Below are positions 14,565 through 22,870 of a stretch of DNA of 39,601 nucleotides, piece by piece. The position numbers and the translations under genes are program-made. The stretch lies in NCBI GenBank assembly GCA_021820665.1, contig JAKADK010000016.1, forward strand, positions 1-39,601, written 5' to 3'. The stretch is from Actinomycetes bacterium. GTDB lineage: Bacteria > Actinomycetota > Acidimicrobiia > Acidimicrobiales > RAAP-2. The notes beneath the pieces were generated by a model. That model was not told where the DNA came from. It did not search any database and saw only the letters and a list, made by a program, of their open reading frames with translations. Position 1 is the stretch's first letter. Every line of letters starts with the position of its first letter.

Positions 14565-15733
14565 CCACCACCCTCGACGACCCTCAGGGGTTCGGCACGC
14601 GTCACGAGGAGACGGCTGCTGTCGTCCGCCGGCTCTCGCTCCTCGACCGTCTCCTCCCCCTGTGGATCGTCACGGCCATGGCCGTCGGCATCGGCCTCGG
14701 TCGAGCGATCCCGAGCCTCAACCGCCACCTCGAGGCGATCCAGGTGACCCAGGGCACGTCGTTGCCCATCTTCGTCGGGCTGCTCGTCATGATGTACCCG
14801 GTCCTCGCCAAGGTTCGCTACGGCCACCTCGGCCCTGTCACCAGGGACCGCCGGATGCTGGTGTCTTCTCTGGTCCTGAACTGGATCGTCGGGCCTGCTG
14901 TCATGTTCGCGCTCGCCTGGGCGCTCCTTCCTGACCAACCTGCCTACCGAACCGGGCTCATCATCGTGGGCCTGGCCCGCTGCATCGCCATGGTCCTCAT
15001 CTGGAACGACCTGTCCTGCGGGGACCGGGAGGCGGCAGCCGTGCTGGTGGCGCTCAACTCCCTGTTCCAGATCGCCGCCTTCGCCGTGCTCGGCTACTTC
15101 TACCTGAAGCTCTTGCCGGGCTGGCTCGGACTGTCCACCGTCGGGCTCCACCTGTCGGTCGGGGAGATCGCCGAGACGGTCGCCATCTTCCTCGGCGTAC
15201 CGCTCGTTGCCGGCTTCCTGACCCGTGCTCTCGGCGAGCGTACCAAGGGCCGGGAGTGGTACGAGCGACGGCTACTGGCACGGATCGGCCCCCTGGCCCT
15301 CGTGGGTCTGCTCTACACCATCGTCATCCTCTTCGCCCTCCAGGGTCGCACGATCATGGCCCACCCGGCGGAGGTCGCCCGGATCGCCCTGCCGTTGCTC
15401 GGCTACTTCGCCATCATGTGGTTCGGCTCGTTCGCCTGGGGCCGGGCCATCGGCCTGCCCTACGAGCGGACCGCCACCCTCGCGTTCACCGCCGCCGGCA
15501 ACAACTTCGAGTTGGCGATCGCCGTGTGCATCGGGGTGTTCGGCGTCACCTCCGGTCAGGCACTGGCCGGGGTGGTGGGCCCGCTGATCGAGGTTCCCGT
15601 CCTCGTGAGCCTGGTCTACGTCTCCCTGTGGGCCCGCCGGCGGTTGTTCCCTGCCGGCGGTGCCGACGGTACCGACGGTACCGACGGGCCTGCCACACCA
15701 ATGTCCGCACCCGCCGTAAACGGTGGGGCCTGA
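14561..15733 (+). CDS. acr3: ACR3-family arsenite efflux permease
   Basis: 390 aa from GTG 14561. Ten hydrophobic segments begin at about residue 30 (LLPLWIVTAMAVGIGLG). The family signatures are present: PIFVGLLVMMYPVLAKVRY, LNWIVGPAVMFALAW, and VGLARCIAMVLIWNDLSCGDREAAA with the essential TM4 cysteine C141. Also present are ALNSLFQI, and AFTAAGNNFELAIAVCIGVFG with the conserved E of TM9. The protein exports As(OH)3/arsenite across the cell membrane using the proton gradient and takes the As(III) freed by ArsI. The C-terminus carries GTDGTDG repeats. It is translationally linked to arsI through two mini-ORFs with GTGA overlaps; the flavoprotein gene follows after 18 nt. Confidence 0.92.
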   Translation: MTTTLDDPQGFGTRHEETAAVVRRLSLLDRLLPLWIVTAMAVGIGLGRAIPSLNRHLEAIQVTQGTSLPIFVGLLVMMYPVLAKVRYGHLGPVTRDRRMLVSSLVLNWIVGPAVMFALAWALLPDQPAYRTGLIIVGLARCIAMVLIWNDLSCGDREAAAVLVALNSLFQIAAFAVLGYFYLKLLPGWLGLSTVGLHLSVGEIAETVAIFLGVPLVAGFLTRALGERTKGREWYERRLLARIGPLALVGLLYTIVILFALQGRTIMAHPAEVARIALPLLGYFAIMWFGSFAWGRAIGLPYERTATLAFTAAGNNFELAIAVCIGVFGVTSGQALAGVVGPLIEVPVLVSLVYVSLWARRRLFPAGGADGTDGTDGPATPMSAPAVNGGA

Positions 15734-15751
15734 GCTCGGAGCGTCCACCCC

Positions 15752-17161
15752 ATGCACCTGCTCGTCATCGGCGGGAGCGACGGCGGCATCTCCGCCGCCC
15801 TGCGCGCCCGTGAGCTCGACCCCGACGTCGAGGTCACCGTCGTCCTGGCCGACGCCTACCCCAACTTCAGCATCTGCGGCATCCCCTACTACGTGGCCGG
15901 CGACGTGACCGACTGGCGAGACCTGGCCCACCGCAACCGCGTCGACATCGAGTCGTTGGGCATCGAGCTGCTGACCGACACCACGGTGCGGAACCTCGAC
16001 ACCGGCGCCCACCGGGTGTCGGGGACCGGGCCCGGCGGCACCGAGGTGGTCATCCGCTACGATCGGCTCGTGGTCGCCACCGGCGCCGTGCCGACCCGCC
16101 CGCCGATCGGCGGTCTCGACCGTCTTGGCTCGGCCGACGGAGTCCATCTCCTCCACACCATGGCCGACGCCCACGCCGTGATGGACACGCTCGGGCGGCG
16201 GGATGTCTCCTCGGCGGTCGTCGTCGGCGCCGGCTACATCGGTGTGGAGATGGCCGAGGCCCTGACGACCAGAGGGATCACCGTCTCCCAGTGGGAGGTG
16301 CTTCCCGAGGTGCTTCCCACGCTCGATCCCGAGCTCGGCCGGCTGGTGGCGGCGGAGCTCGGTGCCCACGGCGTGCGGGTCGAGACGGCGACCAGGGTCA
16401 CCGGGATCGGACGGGCCGGGCGGATGGACGCCCGTGGCGGCGCCCTCGCCGTCCGGGGGACGCGCACCGTCTCGGGCGAGGATGTCGAGGAACGGGCCGA
16501 TCTGGTGCTCGTCGTCACCGGGGTCGTCCCGGACGTCGCGCTGGCGGCCGGGGCGGGGATCGCGGTGACGGCCGGCGGCGCCATCGCCGTCGACCGCAGT
16601 ATGGCGACGAGCGCCCCCGACGTCTTCGCCGCCGGCGACTGCGTCGTCACCCACCACGTCCTCGTGGGCGAGACCTACCTCCCCCTCGGCACGACCGCCC
16701 ACAAGCAGGGTCGCGTCGCCGGGGAGAACGCCCTCGGCGGTGACCGGCGTTTCGCCGGCAGCCTCGGTACCCAGGTCGTGAAGGTCTTCGACGTGGTCGC
16801 TGCCAGGACCGGGCTCCGTGACCACGAGGCCACGGCGGCGGGCTTCCGACCCAGGACGACGGCGTCGGCGGCCGACGACCACAAGGCCTACTACCCGGGT
16901 GCCCGGCCGGTGCATGTCCGCACGACCGGCGACGAGGTGACCGGCAGGCTGCTCGGCGTGCAGATGGTGGGTGCCATCCCCACGGCAGTCGCCAAGCGGA
17001 TCGACACGGCCGCCACTGCCATCTTCTGCGGGCTCCGCGTCGACCAGCTCGGCGATCTCGACCTCTCGTACACGCCGCCTCTGGGCAGTCCATGGGACGT
17101 GCTCCAGGCTGCCGCCCACAGCTGGGCCACGCCGACGGGCGGTGCTCCCCGCTCCCCGTGA
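15752..17161 (+). CDS. FAD/NAD(P)-dependent oxidoreductase, CoA-disulfide-reductase/NADH-oxidase type
   Basis: 469 aa from ATG 15752, with GGAGCG upstream. The FAD Rossmann motif is at the N-terminus (LLVIGGSDGGISAA). A single redox cysteine C42 sits in PNFSICGIPYYVAGDV, the position used by CoA-disulfide reductases, NADH oxidases and polysulfide reductases. The NAD(P) motif is VVVGAGYIGVEMAEAL, and FAAGDC marks the second FAD contact. The C-terminal dimerisation domain ends without a rhodanese domain. The protein should move electrons from NAD(P)H to a disulfide, polysulfide or O2. Its place behind acr3 suggests a role in thiol balance during metal stress or in metalloid redox, which is inference. 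The 18-bp segment containing its stop codon is perfectly duplicated. Confidence 0.82.
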   Translation: MHLLVIGGSDGGISAALRARELDPDVEVTVVLADAYPNFSICGIPYYVAGDVTDWRDLAHRNRVDIESLGIELLTDTTVRNLDTGAHRVSGTGPGGTEVVIRYDRLVVATGAVPTRPPIGGLDRLGSADGVHLLHTMADAHAVMDTLGRRDVSSAVVVGAGYIGVEMAEALTTRGITVSQWEVLPEVLPTLDPELGRLVAAELGAHGVRVETATRVTGIGRAGRMDARGGALAVRGTRTVSGEDVEERADLVLVVTGVVPDVALAAGAGIAVTAGGAIAVDRSMATSAPDVFAAGDCVVTHHVLVGETYLPLGTTAHKQGRVAGENALGGDRRFAGSLGTQVVKVFDVVAARTGLRDHEATAAGFRPRTTASAADDHKAYYPGARPVHVRTTGDEVTGRLLGVQMVGAIPTAVAKRIDTAATAIFCGLRVDQLGDLDLSYTPPLGSPWDVLQAAAHSWATPTGGAPRSP

Positions 17162-17188
17162 TCACTCGAGTCCCCGTGATCACTCGAG
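17153..17188 (+). repeat. Perfect 18-bp tandem duplication over the flavoprotein stop codon
   Basis: TCCCCGTGATCACTCGAG occurs twice, at 17153-17170 and 17171-17188; the first copy holds the TGA at 17159-17161. The remaining 17189-17338 between the convergent flavoprotein and merA genes shows no gene and no clear terminator. Confidence 0.92.
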
Positions 17189-17338
17189 GTCGGGACCCGA
17201 CGCCGCCTGAGGGAAGGCGGCGATCGTGGGTAGCCTGCCCGTCCCGCCGCCGGGCGGTGCGGGCCCCGGATCACCGGCTCCGGTGGCTCGGTCGATGGGC
17301 CGACGGACGGCCGGTGGTCGAGAGGCGTCTGCGTCCCG

Positions 17339-18733
17339 TCACCCCGCGCAGCACGACAGCCTGGCGACGTCGGTACGGAACGACTGAGCCGCCAGCTTGA
17401 TGCCCTCAGCCATGGTCAGGTACGGCGCCCAGGTGGTGGCCAGCTGGTCGACGGTCATGCCCGCCTCCAGGGCGTAGGTGGCGGCCAGGATGGCGTCCCC
17501 GGCGTTGGCGGCGATGATGTGGACGCCGACGATCCGGCCGGTGCCCTGCTCGGCTACGACCTTCACCAGCCCGCGGGTGTCGCGGTTGACGATGGCACGG
17601 GGGACGTAGGCAAGAGGGACCACCCGGCAGGTGCACGACAGGCCGGCCTGGCCGGCCTGGGCGTCGGTGAGCCCGACGGCGGCGATGTTCGGGGTGGTGA
17701 ACGCCACCCGGGGCAGGTGACCGTAGTCGACCGTGCGGGCGGCGGCACCGAAGGCGTTGTCCACCACCATCGTGCCGTGATGGCCGGCGACGGAGACGAA
17801 CTGGGGGGCGCCGGTCACGTCGCCGGCGGCCCAGATCCTCGGGTGGGTGGTGCGGAGCTGGCGGTCGACCACGATCTCCCCGATCGGGCCGGTCTCCACG
17901 CCGACCGCGTCGAGGCCGAGCCCGGCGGTCGCAGGACGGCGCCCGGTGGCCATGAGGATCGCCTCGGCCGGAACCTGCCGACCGTCGGCGAGGTGGGCCA
18001 CCACCCGGCCGCCGCGCTGCGAGACCCGCCCCAGGCCGGCCGAGGTGCGGACGTCGACGCCTTCATCGCGCAGCACGCCGGTGATCACCTCGGAGATCTC
18101 GGGCTCCTCGCCCGGGGCCAGCCGATCGAGCGCCTCGATCACGGTGACCTCCGAGCCCAGGCGGGCGAAGGTCTGGCCCAGTTCGAGCCCGACGTAGTTG
18201 CCCCCCACTACCAGCAGCGACGCGGGCAGCGCGCGGAGCTCGAGGGCGGTGGTCGAGGTGAGGTAGCCGCCGTCTTCCAGCCCGGGCACCGAGGGCACCC
18301 ACGGCGACGCGCCCGTCGCCACCAGGTAGTGCGTCGCCTCGATCCGCTGGCCGGCCACGTCGAGCGCCGGACCGTCGACGAAGCGGGCATCACCACGGAG
18401 GATCTCCCAGCCGTAGTCGGCGGCCAGGTCCTCGTATCTCTCCTTCCGGAGCAGGTCGACGATCTCCGCCTTGCCGGCGACCACTGCCGCCATGTCCGTG
18501 GGACCGGCCGAGATGCCGATGCCGGGGAACCGATGCTCGGTGCCTATGGCGCGCACCTCTGCCGCCGCCAGGAGGGCCTTCGAGGGGATGCAGCCCACGT
18601 TCACGCACGTGCCGCCCACGGTGGCGCGCTCGACCATCACCACCCTGTGCCCGCGCACCGTGGCGGCGATCGCTGCTGCAAATCCGGCTCCGCCCGAACC
18701 GATGATCGCCAGGTCGTAGGTCATCGTGCCCAT
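17339..18733 (-). CDS. merA: Mercuric reductase (no N-terminal metal-binding domain)
   Basis: 464 aa. FAD motif YDLAIIGSGGAGFAAAIAA, redox disulfide C43/C48 in GGTCVNVGCIPSKALL, and NAD(P)H domain LLVVGGNYVGLELGQTFARLG. The terminal cysteine pair C461-C462 lies in LSCCAG, the hallmark that separates MerA from lipoamide and other reductases. It reduces Hg(II) to volatile Hg(0) with NADPH. The usual N-terminal HMA (NmerA) domain is absent, and no merR, merT or merP is seen nearby. ATG 18733 lies 7 nt after a -10-like TATACA, so the message is probably leaderless; ATG 18724 is the alternative. It converges on the ars genes and is part of the same resistance island. A 16-bp repeat array lies upstream of its promoter. 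Confidence 0.9.
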   Translation of the reverse strand: MGTMTYDLAIIGSGGAGFAAAIAATVRGHRVVMVERATVGGTCVNVGCIPSKALLAAAEVRAIGTEHRFPGIGISAGPTDMAAVVAGKAEIVDLLRKERYEDLAADYGWEILRGDARFVDGPALDVAGQRIEATHYLVATGASPWVPSVPGLEDGGYLTSTTALELRALPASLLVVGGNYVGLELGQTFARLGSEVTVIEALDRLAPGEEPEISEVITGVLRDEGVDVRTSAGLGRVSQRGGRVVAHLADGRQVPAEAILMATGRRPATAGLGLDAVGVETGPIGEIVVDRQLRTTHPRIWAAGDVTGAPQFVSVAGHHGTMVVDNAFGAAARTVDYGHLPRVAFTTPNIAAVGLTDAQAGQAGLSCTCRVVPLAYVPRAIVNRDTRGLVKVVAEQGTGRIVGVHIIAANAGDAILAATYALEAGMTVDQLATTWAPYLTMAEGIKLAAQSFRTDVARLSCCAG

Positions 18734-18740
18734 TCTGTTC

Positions 18741-18746
18741 TGTATA
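18741..18746 (-). promoter_or_regulatory. -10 box of a probable leaderless merA promoter
   Basis: TATACA on the minus strand ends 7 nt before ATG 18733. The surrounding CCGATATACAG resembles TCGATATACTG at the arsI promoter, which may mean shared control by the same ArsR. Confidence 0.45.
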
Positions 18747-18819
18747 TCGGAATGTCCAAATGTTATCGCAGGCGAACCGGAGGTGCGCCAGCGAGCGTCC
18801 GCCGCCGTCGGCCGGATCT

Positions 18820-18951
18820 GGCGTGGGCAAGACGTGGCGTGGGCAAGGCGTGGCGTGGCGTGGGCAAGACGTGGCGTGGACAAGGCGTGGCGTGGGCAAG
18901 GCGTGGCGTGGGCAAGGCGTGGCGTGGGCAAGGCGTGGCGTGGGCAAAACT
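18820..18951 (+). repeat. 16-bp tandem repeat array between merA and a GNAT gene
   Basis: Eight units of GGCGTGGGCAAGGCGT with a few substitutions (GAC for GGC, GGACAA for GGGCAA) plus a 5-bp partial unit at 18852-18856. It ends 6 nt before the ATG of the acetyltransferase at 18958. Confidence 0.93.
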
Positions 18952-18957
18952 GGCGCG

Positions 18958-19479
18958 ATGGGAGTGCTGCTCCGTCGCGCCGTGCCCGGTGACGAGCTCG
19001 CCGTGGCCGAGCTCCATGTCCGTTCGTGGCAGGTCGCCTATCGAGGCCTCCTCCCCGACGAGTTCCTCGACGCTCTCCGGCCCGAGGAGCGAGCGTCGCG
19101 TTACACCTTCGCCGGTGATGGTCCGGAGCAACCGGTCACGACGCTGGCGCTCGACCCCACCGCCTCCGAGGCCGTGGCCGGTTTCGTGACCTTCGGACCG
19201 TCCCGGGACGCCGACCGTCCGGCCGATGCCGAGATCTACGCCCTCTACGTCGACCCCCGGCGGTTCGGGTCCGGCGTGGGACGAGCCCTGCTGATCGACG
19301 CCCGGCGCCGGCTCGTCTCGGACGGCTATGGCTCGGCGTTGCTGTGGGTCCTGGCCGGCAACGAGCGCGCTGCCGCCTTCTACGCGGTCGACGGCTGGGT
19401 GCCCGACGGTACCGACCGGGTGGAGGACGTCCACGGCGTCACCGCTCGGGTCACCCGGTTCCGCCGGTCACTCGTCTGA
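18958..19479 (+). CDS. GNAT-family N-acetyltransferase
   Basis: 173 aa from ATG 18958, chosen because the fold begins at once (VLLRRAVPGDELAVAELHVRSWQVAYRGLLPDEFL) and everything upstream is the 16-bp repeat. The acetyl-CoA motif A is AEIYALYVDPRRFGSGVGRALLIDARRRL (R/Q-x-x-G-x-G/A), followed by LWVLAGNERAAAFYAVDGWVPDGT. The HVRSWQ.AYRGLLP N-terminus is typical of acetyltransferases of the RimI-like type that modify small molecules or proteins. Substrate unknown. No Shine-Dalgarno sequence is present; AAAACT six nt upstream might serve as a weak -10 of a leaderless message. Divergent from merA. Confidence 0.85.
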   Translation: MGVLLRRAVPGDELAVAELHVRSWQVAYRGLLPDEFLDALRPEERASRYTFAGDGPEQPVTTLALDPTASEAVAGFVTFGPSRDADRPADAEIYALYVDPRRFGSGVGRALLIDARRRLVSDGYGSALLWVLAGNERAAAFYAVDGWVPDGTDRVEDVHGVTARVTRFRRSLV

Positions 19480-21393
19480 TCGTCCGGGATGCCCGGTGTC
19501 TCCCGGTTGCCCCGGCTCCACCGGTCCTGCGGGCTCCACCGGCTCCACCGGCTCCACGTGGTCAGGTGGTGCCCCGTCACCGGACGAGGAGGTCCCCGGG
19601 GATCCCCCCCGAGGCGCGCCGGACTCCTCCCCCGGGGCACCCCGGGTCCCAGGGGAGCCGGCCCCGTCGTCGTCACCGGAGCCGTGCCGCCAGGTGGTAG
19701 GCAGCACACGGTCGAGTGCCTCGGGACGCTCCAGGAAGGGGTCGGCGAACACTTTCGCGATATCCCTGCGCCACGAGGAACGGGCTCGGGCCGCCTCGGC
19801 CGTGTCGGGGTGGACGAAGCGGGTGACGGTGGGCCCGTCGGGACCGCGGTGGAAGCGCTGCACCTCGGACTCGACGGCGGCGTCGGCCGCCGTGAAGTGG
19901 GCTCGTTGCAGCATGTAGCGGTCCCAAGAGGAGACGATGAAGGTCTCGACGAACCGGCCGTGGCGGGTGACGTCCTCGAAGATCCCCCAACGCGACGCTC
20001 CGAGGCGTCGCCGCACGAGGCGGAGCCGGGAGACAGCCTCGAGGAACGGGTCGACGTCGTCCTCGGCCAGCTGGTACTCGATCAGCACCAGCACCGGCCC
20101 GTCGTCGGGGTCGACGTGGTCTCCGACGGGGACGGCCGGTCGGACGATGACCTGCTGGCGCTCGCGGTCGACGACTGGAAGCCCGTAGCGGGGGATGAGG
20201 GCCAGGCCGGGAAGGAAGAGGCCGGCGTCGATCACCAGCGTGGTCCGCAGCGGGAGGAAGCTGGCGACGATCCCGAAGACGAGGCCGCCGAGGGCAAACG
20301 GCATCTGTTGGACCACGTAGTAGATGGCCAGGAGCCTGGTCCTCACCCATTCGGGGGCGGAGTCACGCGTGGCGATGGTGAGGACGGTCGTCACCCAGAC
20401 CCACGACGCGCCGGTGGCCACGAGGGCGGGGATGGCGACGTAGACCTTCGGGAAGACGGCGAGGGTGACGACGGCACCGGCATCGAGGATGGTGGCCAGT
20501 GCCACGAGGACGTCCAGATGGAGCATCCCGTGAAGACGGGGGAGCAGCAGCGAGGCGAGGAGCGCCCCCAGGCCCCCCAGCGCGAGGTAGAAGCCGTAGA
20601 CGGTCGGCGTGGCGTGGAGGAAGCGCGTGGCGAGCAGGGGGAGGAGGGAGCCCAGTCCCACCGCAGGCGTGACGTACAGCGCGGTCCGAGCGGCGATCGA
20701 TCGGAGCTCGGGGGTGTAGTAGAAGAACTGCCATCCGGCCGAGATCGCGCCCAAGGTCTTCTCGGTGGCTCCGCTGCCCGGCGTCGAAAGGTGGAGGTCG
20801 CTCCGGTCCCGCCAGATGGCGAGGAAGGCGAGGAGGGGGACCAGGAGGACGCTGCACATGGTGAAGAGCCCGGTGCTGCCGCTGGCGCGCAGGACGGCGC
20901 CGCCGACCACCGGGCCGACCACCTGGCCGATGTTCCACTGGAAGCTGTCCAGGCTGAGGGCCACCGGGACGAGGCGGGCGGGGACCAGGCTGCTCACCGT
21001 GGTCCACCAGGACGGTGATGACGTGCCCATGGCGAAACCGACGCCGGCCAGCCCGATGAGGAGCGTCGTCGGGGTGAGTGCTCCCGTGGCCGAGACGATC
21101 GCCAGGAACGCCGCCGAGAGGAGGAGGATGGCTTTGGCCAGGAGGATCACCATCCGGCGGTCACGGGCCTCGGCGGCGGCGCCCGACACCGAGGCGGATG
21201 CCAGTCCGGTGAGCGAGGTGATGACCGCCACCAGGGTGATGAGGAGGGGTGCTCTGGTCAGGGTCTCCATGACAAAGCCGCTCAGCAGGGTCAGGATCCA
21301 GATCGATGTGTTGGAGAACACGGCAGTGCCTTCGAGCCACCGGAAGGCTTTGTTGCCCAGTGCCTCGCCGAAGTTGTCCATGCTCATGAGCAT
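19468..21393 (-). CDS. MFS_3-type exporter with C-terminal ABM-like domain
   Basis: 641 aa from ATG 21393 (further in-frame ATGs at 21387 and 21381). The open frame continues far upstream but only through 32-bp repeats and other genes' antisense, so it was not extended. The transporter part (residues about 10-420) begins ALGNKAFRWLEGTAVFSNTSIWILTLLSG, and the LDSFQWNIGQVVGPVVGGAVL segment is typical of the EntS-like MFS_3 group. Residues about 440-560 form a dimeric alpha-beta-barrel domain (VLVLIEYQLAEDDVDPFLEAV, then GASRWGIFEDVTRHGRFVETFIVSSW), the known tail of this family. The last 70 or so residues are Gly/Pro-rich with VEP repeats. Probable efflux of a small molecule. Ends 12 nt into the 3' end of the convergent GNAT gene. 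Confidence 0.82.
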   Translation of the reverse strand: MLMSMDNFGEALGNKAFRWLEGTAVFSNTSIWILTLLSGFVMETLTRAPLLITLVAVITSLTGLASASVSGAAAEARDRRMVILLAKAILLLSAAFLAIVSATGALTPTTLLIGLAGVGFAMGTSSPSWWTTVSSLVPARLVPVALSLDSFQWNIGQVVGPVVGGAVLRASGSTGLFTMCSVLLVPLLAFLAIWRDRSDLHLSTPGSGATEKTLGAISAGWQFFYYTPELRSIAARTALYVTPAVGLGSLLPLLATRFLHATPTVYGFYLALGGLGALLASLLLPRLHGMLHLDVLVALATILDAGAVVTLAVFPKVYVAIPALVATGASWVWVTTVLTIATRDSAPEWVRTRLLAIYYVVQQMPFALGGLVFGIVASFLPLRTTLVIDAGLFLPGLALIPRYGLPVVDRERQQVIVRPAVPVGDHVDPDDGPVLVLIEYQLAEDDVDPFLEAVSRLRLVRRRLGASRWGIFEDVTRHGRFVETFIVSSWDRYMLQRAHFTAADAAVESEVQRFHRGPDGPTVTRFVHPDTAEAARARSSWRRDIAKVFADPFLERPEALDRVLPTTWRHGSGDDDGAGSPGTRGAPGEESGAPRGGSPGTSSSGDGAPPDHVEPVEPVEPAGPVEPGQPGDTGHPGRSDE

Positions 21394-21416
21394 GGCATCA
21401 CGGACGCCGATCGGTG

Positions 21417-21509
21417 GGGGCTCGGGCGGGGCGGGAGCTGGTCGGGACGGGGCTCGGGCGGGGCGGGAGCTGGTCGGGACGGGGCTCGGGCGGGGCGGGA
21501 GCTGGTCGG
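21417..21509 (+). repeat. Three 32-bp tandem repeats between divergent MFS_3 and metE-like genes
   Basis: GGGGCTCGGGCGGGGC + GGGAGCTGGTCGGGAC at 21417-21448, 21449-21480 and 21481-21509 (last copy incomplete). They occupy the promoter region of the MFS_3 gene (minus) and the metE-like gene (plus). Confidence 0.93.
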
Positions 21510-21603
21510 CGGCCACTGGTTGCCGGGGCAGCCCGTGGTCCGGCGTGGTCCGGCGTGGTACACCGGTATGGGCATCACGCCGAGCGCCTTCCAGGGAGAA
21601 AGC

Positions 21604-22716
21604 ATGCAGACGAGCACGGAGCGGATCCTCACCACGCACACGGGGAGCCTTCCCCGGCCGGCGTGGCTCACCCCGGAGGCATCGGGAGCGGACGTGGCGC
21701 GGGCCGTGGCCGAGATCGTCGACCGGCAACGCACGGCCGGCATCGACGTGGTGAACGACGGGGAAGTGGGCAAGCCGAGCTACGCCACTTACGTCCTGGA
21801 CCGGCTGAGCGGGTTCGGGGACGTGAGCGATACCCCGTTCCTCGGGAAGGGGAGAGCCGACCTGGCCGACTTCCCCACCTACCGAGATCGGCTGTCCCGG
21901 GACACCGCCGGGACCATCGGGACCCAGCCGGTCTGCGTGGACGATGTCCGCTATGTGGGCCGGGCTGCCCTGGATGCCGAGCTCGACCGCCTCGGGCGGG
22001 CGACGAAGGGTGCTGGAGCCGCAGAGATCTTCTGTACCGCCGCATCCCCCGGGGTGATCGCCCGGTTCATGCCCAACCGGTACTACGCCGACGAGAGCGC
22101 GTACCTCCAGGCGCTCAGCGACGCCATGAAGGAGGAGTACGACGCCATCGCGACAGCGGGGTTCGTGCTCCAGCTCGACTGCCCGGACCTGACCGCCGGC
22201 TGGGATGCCCGGACCGGCGACCTTGCCGCCCATCGGCGCATGGTGGCGGAGCGCCTGGAGGCGCTGGACGCGGCGACACGTGACGTCCCGCCCGATCGGC
22301 TCCGGATGCACCTGTGCTGGGGGAACTACGAGGGCCCACATCACCACGACCTCCCGCTCGCCGAAATCATCGACCTGGTCCTGGGCGCCCGGCCGACAGG
22401 CATCTCCTTCGAAGGCGCCAACCCTCGTCACGAGCACGAGTGGACGGTGTTCGAGGACCGGCACCTCCCTGACGGCACCCTGATCATCCCGGGCGTGCTC
22501 GACTCCACCACCAACTACATCGAGCATCCGGAGCTGGTGGCACAGCGGATCTGTCGCTACACCGACGTGGTGGGCCGAGAGCGCGTCATCGCCGGCACCG
22601 ACTGCGGGTTCGCCACCTTCGCCGGCATGGCGACCGTCGATCCCGACATCGTCTGGGCCAAGCTGGCGGCGATGAGGGACGGAGCGGTCCTGGCTTCCAG
22701 ACGGCTCTGGGGCTGA
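21604..22716 (+). CDS. MetE-like cobalamin-independent methyltransferase (C-terminal domain type)
   Basis: 370 aa from ATG 21604, with AGGGAGA upstream. A single UROD/MetE TIM barrel (ILTTHTGSLPRP, then VVNDGEVGKPSYATYVLDRLSGF, LQLDCPDLTAG). The four zinc ligands of methionine synthase are present in order: H236 and C238 (MHLCWGNYEGPHHHD), E270 (SFEGANPRHEHEW) and C334 (AGTDCGF). The N-terminal folate-binding half of true MetE is missing, so it is a stand-alone zinc alkyl-transferase of the 'methionine synthase II' type. Methyl donor and thiol acceptor are unknown; related enzymes act on methylated amino acids, methylthiols or coenzyme M. It diverges from the MFS_3 exporter. Confidence 0.85.
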   Translation: MQTSTERILTTHTGSLPRPAWLTPEASGADVARAVAEIVDRQRTAGIDVVNDGEVGKPSYATYVLDRLSGFGDVSDTPFLGKGRADLADFPTYRDRLSRDTAGTIGTQPVCVDDVRYVGRAALDAELDRLGRATKGAGAAEIFCTAASPGVIARFMPNRYYADESAYLQALSDAMKEEYDAIATAGFVLQLDCPDLTAGWDARTGDLAAHRRMVAERLEALDAATRDVPPDRLRMHLCWGNYEGPHHHDLPLAEIIDLVLGARPTGISFEGANPRHEHEWTVFEDRHLPDGTLIIPGVLDSTTNYIEHPELVAQRICRYTDVVGRERVIAGTDCGFATFAGMATVDPDIVWAKLAAMRDGAVLASRRLWG

Positions 22717-22768
22717 AGCAGGCGGGCTCGGGCCGCCGGCCGAGGAGATCGAACCAGGTGGGATCGCC

Positions 22769-22852
22769 AGACGGTGCAACATGGCGAGCCGACGGTGCAA
22801 CATGGCGAGCCGACGGTGCAAGAGGGCGAGCGGACGGTGCAATAGGGCCAGC
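22769..22852. repeat. Four 21-bp tandem repeats 3' of tRNA-Ser
   Basis: Units CGACGGTGCAACATGGCGAGC at 22769-22789, 22790-22810, 22811-22831 and 22832-22852; the last two are diverged (AAGAGG, AATAGGGCC). They lie between the metE-like gene end and the 3' end of the tRNA gene. Confidence 0.92.
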
Positions 22853-22870
22853 GGAGCGAAGCCCGGACGG

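Larger units (their letters stand above)
14481..14594 (+). repeat. 35-bp tandem repeats spanning the arsI stop and the acr3 start
   Basis: Two full copies and a third partial copy of a 35-bp unit, GGTGACCACC + A/GCCCTCGACG + A/GCCCGCAGGG + GCGCC, start at 14490. A degenerate copy (CCTCAGGGGCGCC) forms the arsI 3' end. Each copy carries the same GTGA stop/start overlap and the codons for MTT(T/A)LD(D/G)PQG. Confidence 0.92.

Noticed and set aside
18734..18931. N-terminal extension of merA with repeated HATPRLAHATP sequence
   Set aside because: It is the antisense reading of the 16-bp array; the FAD motif begins right after ATG 18733, which follows a -10 box.
18820..18951. Possible CRISPR array
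   Set aside because: Units are contiguous with no spacers, and no cas genes are present. The same holds for the other arrays.
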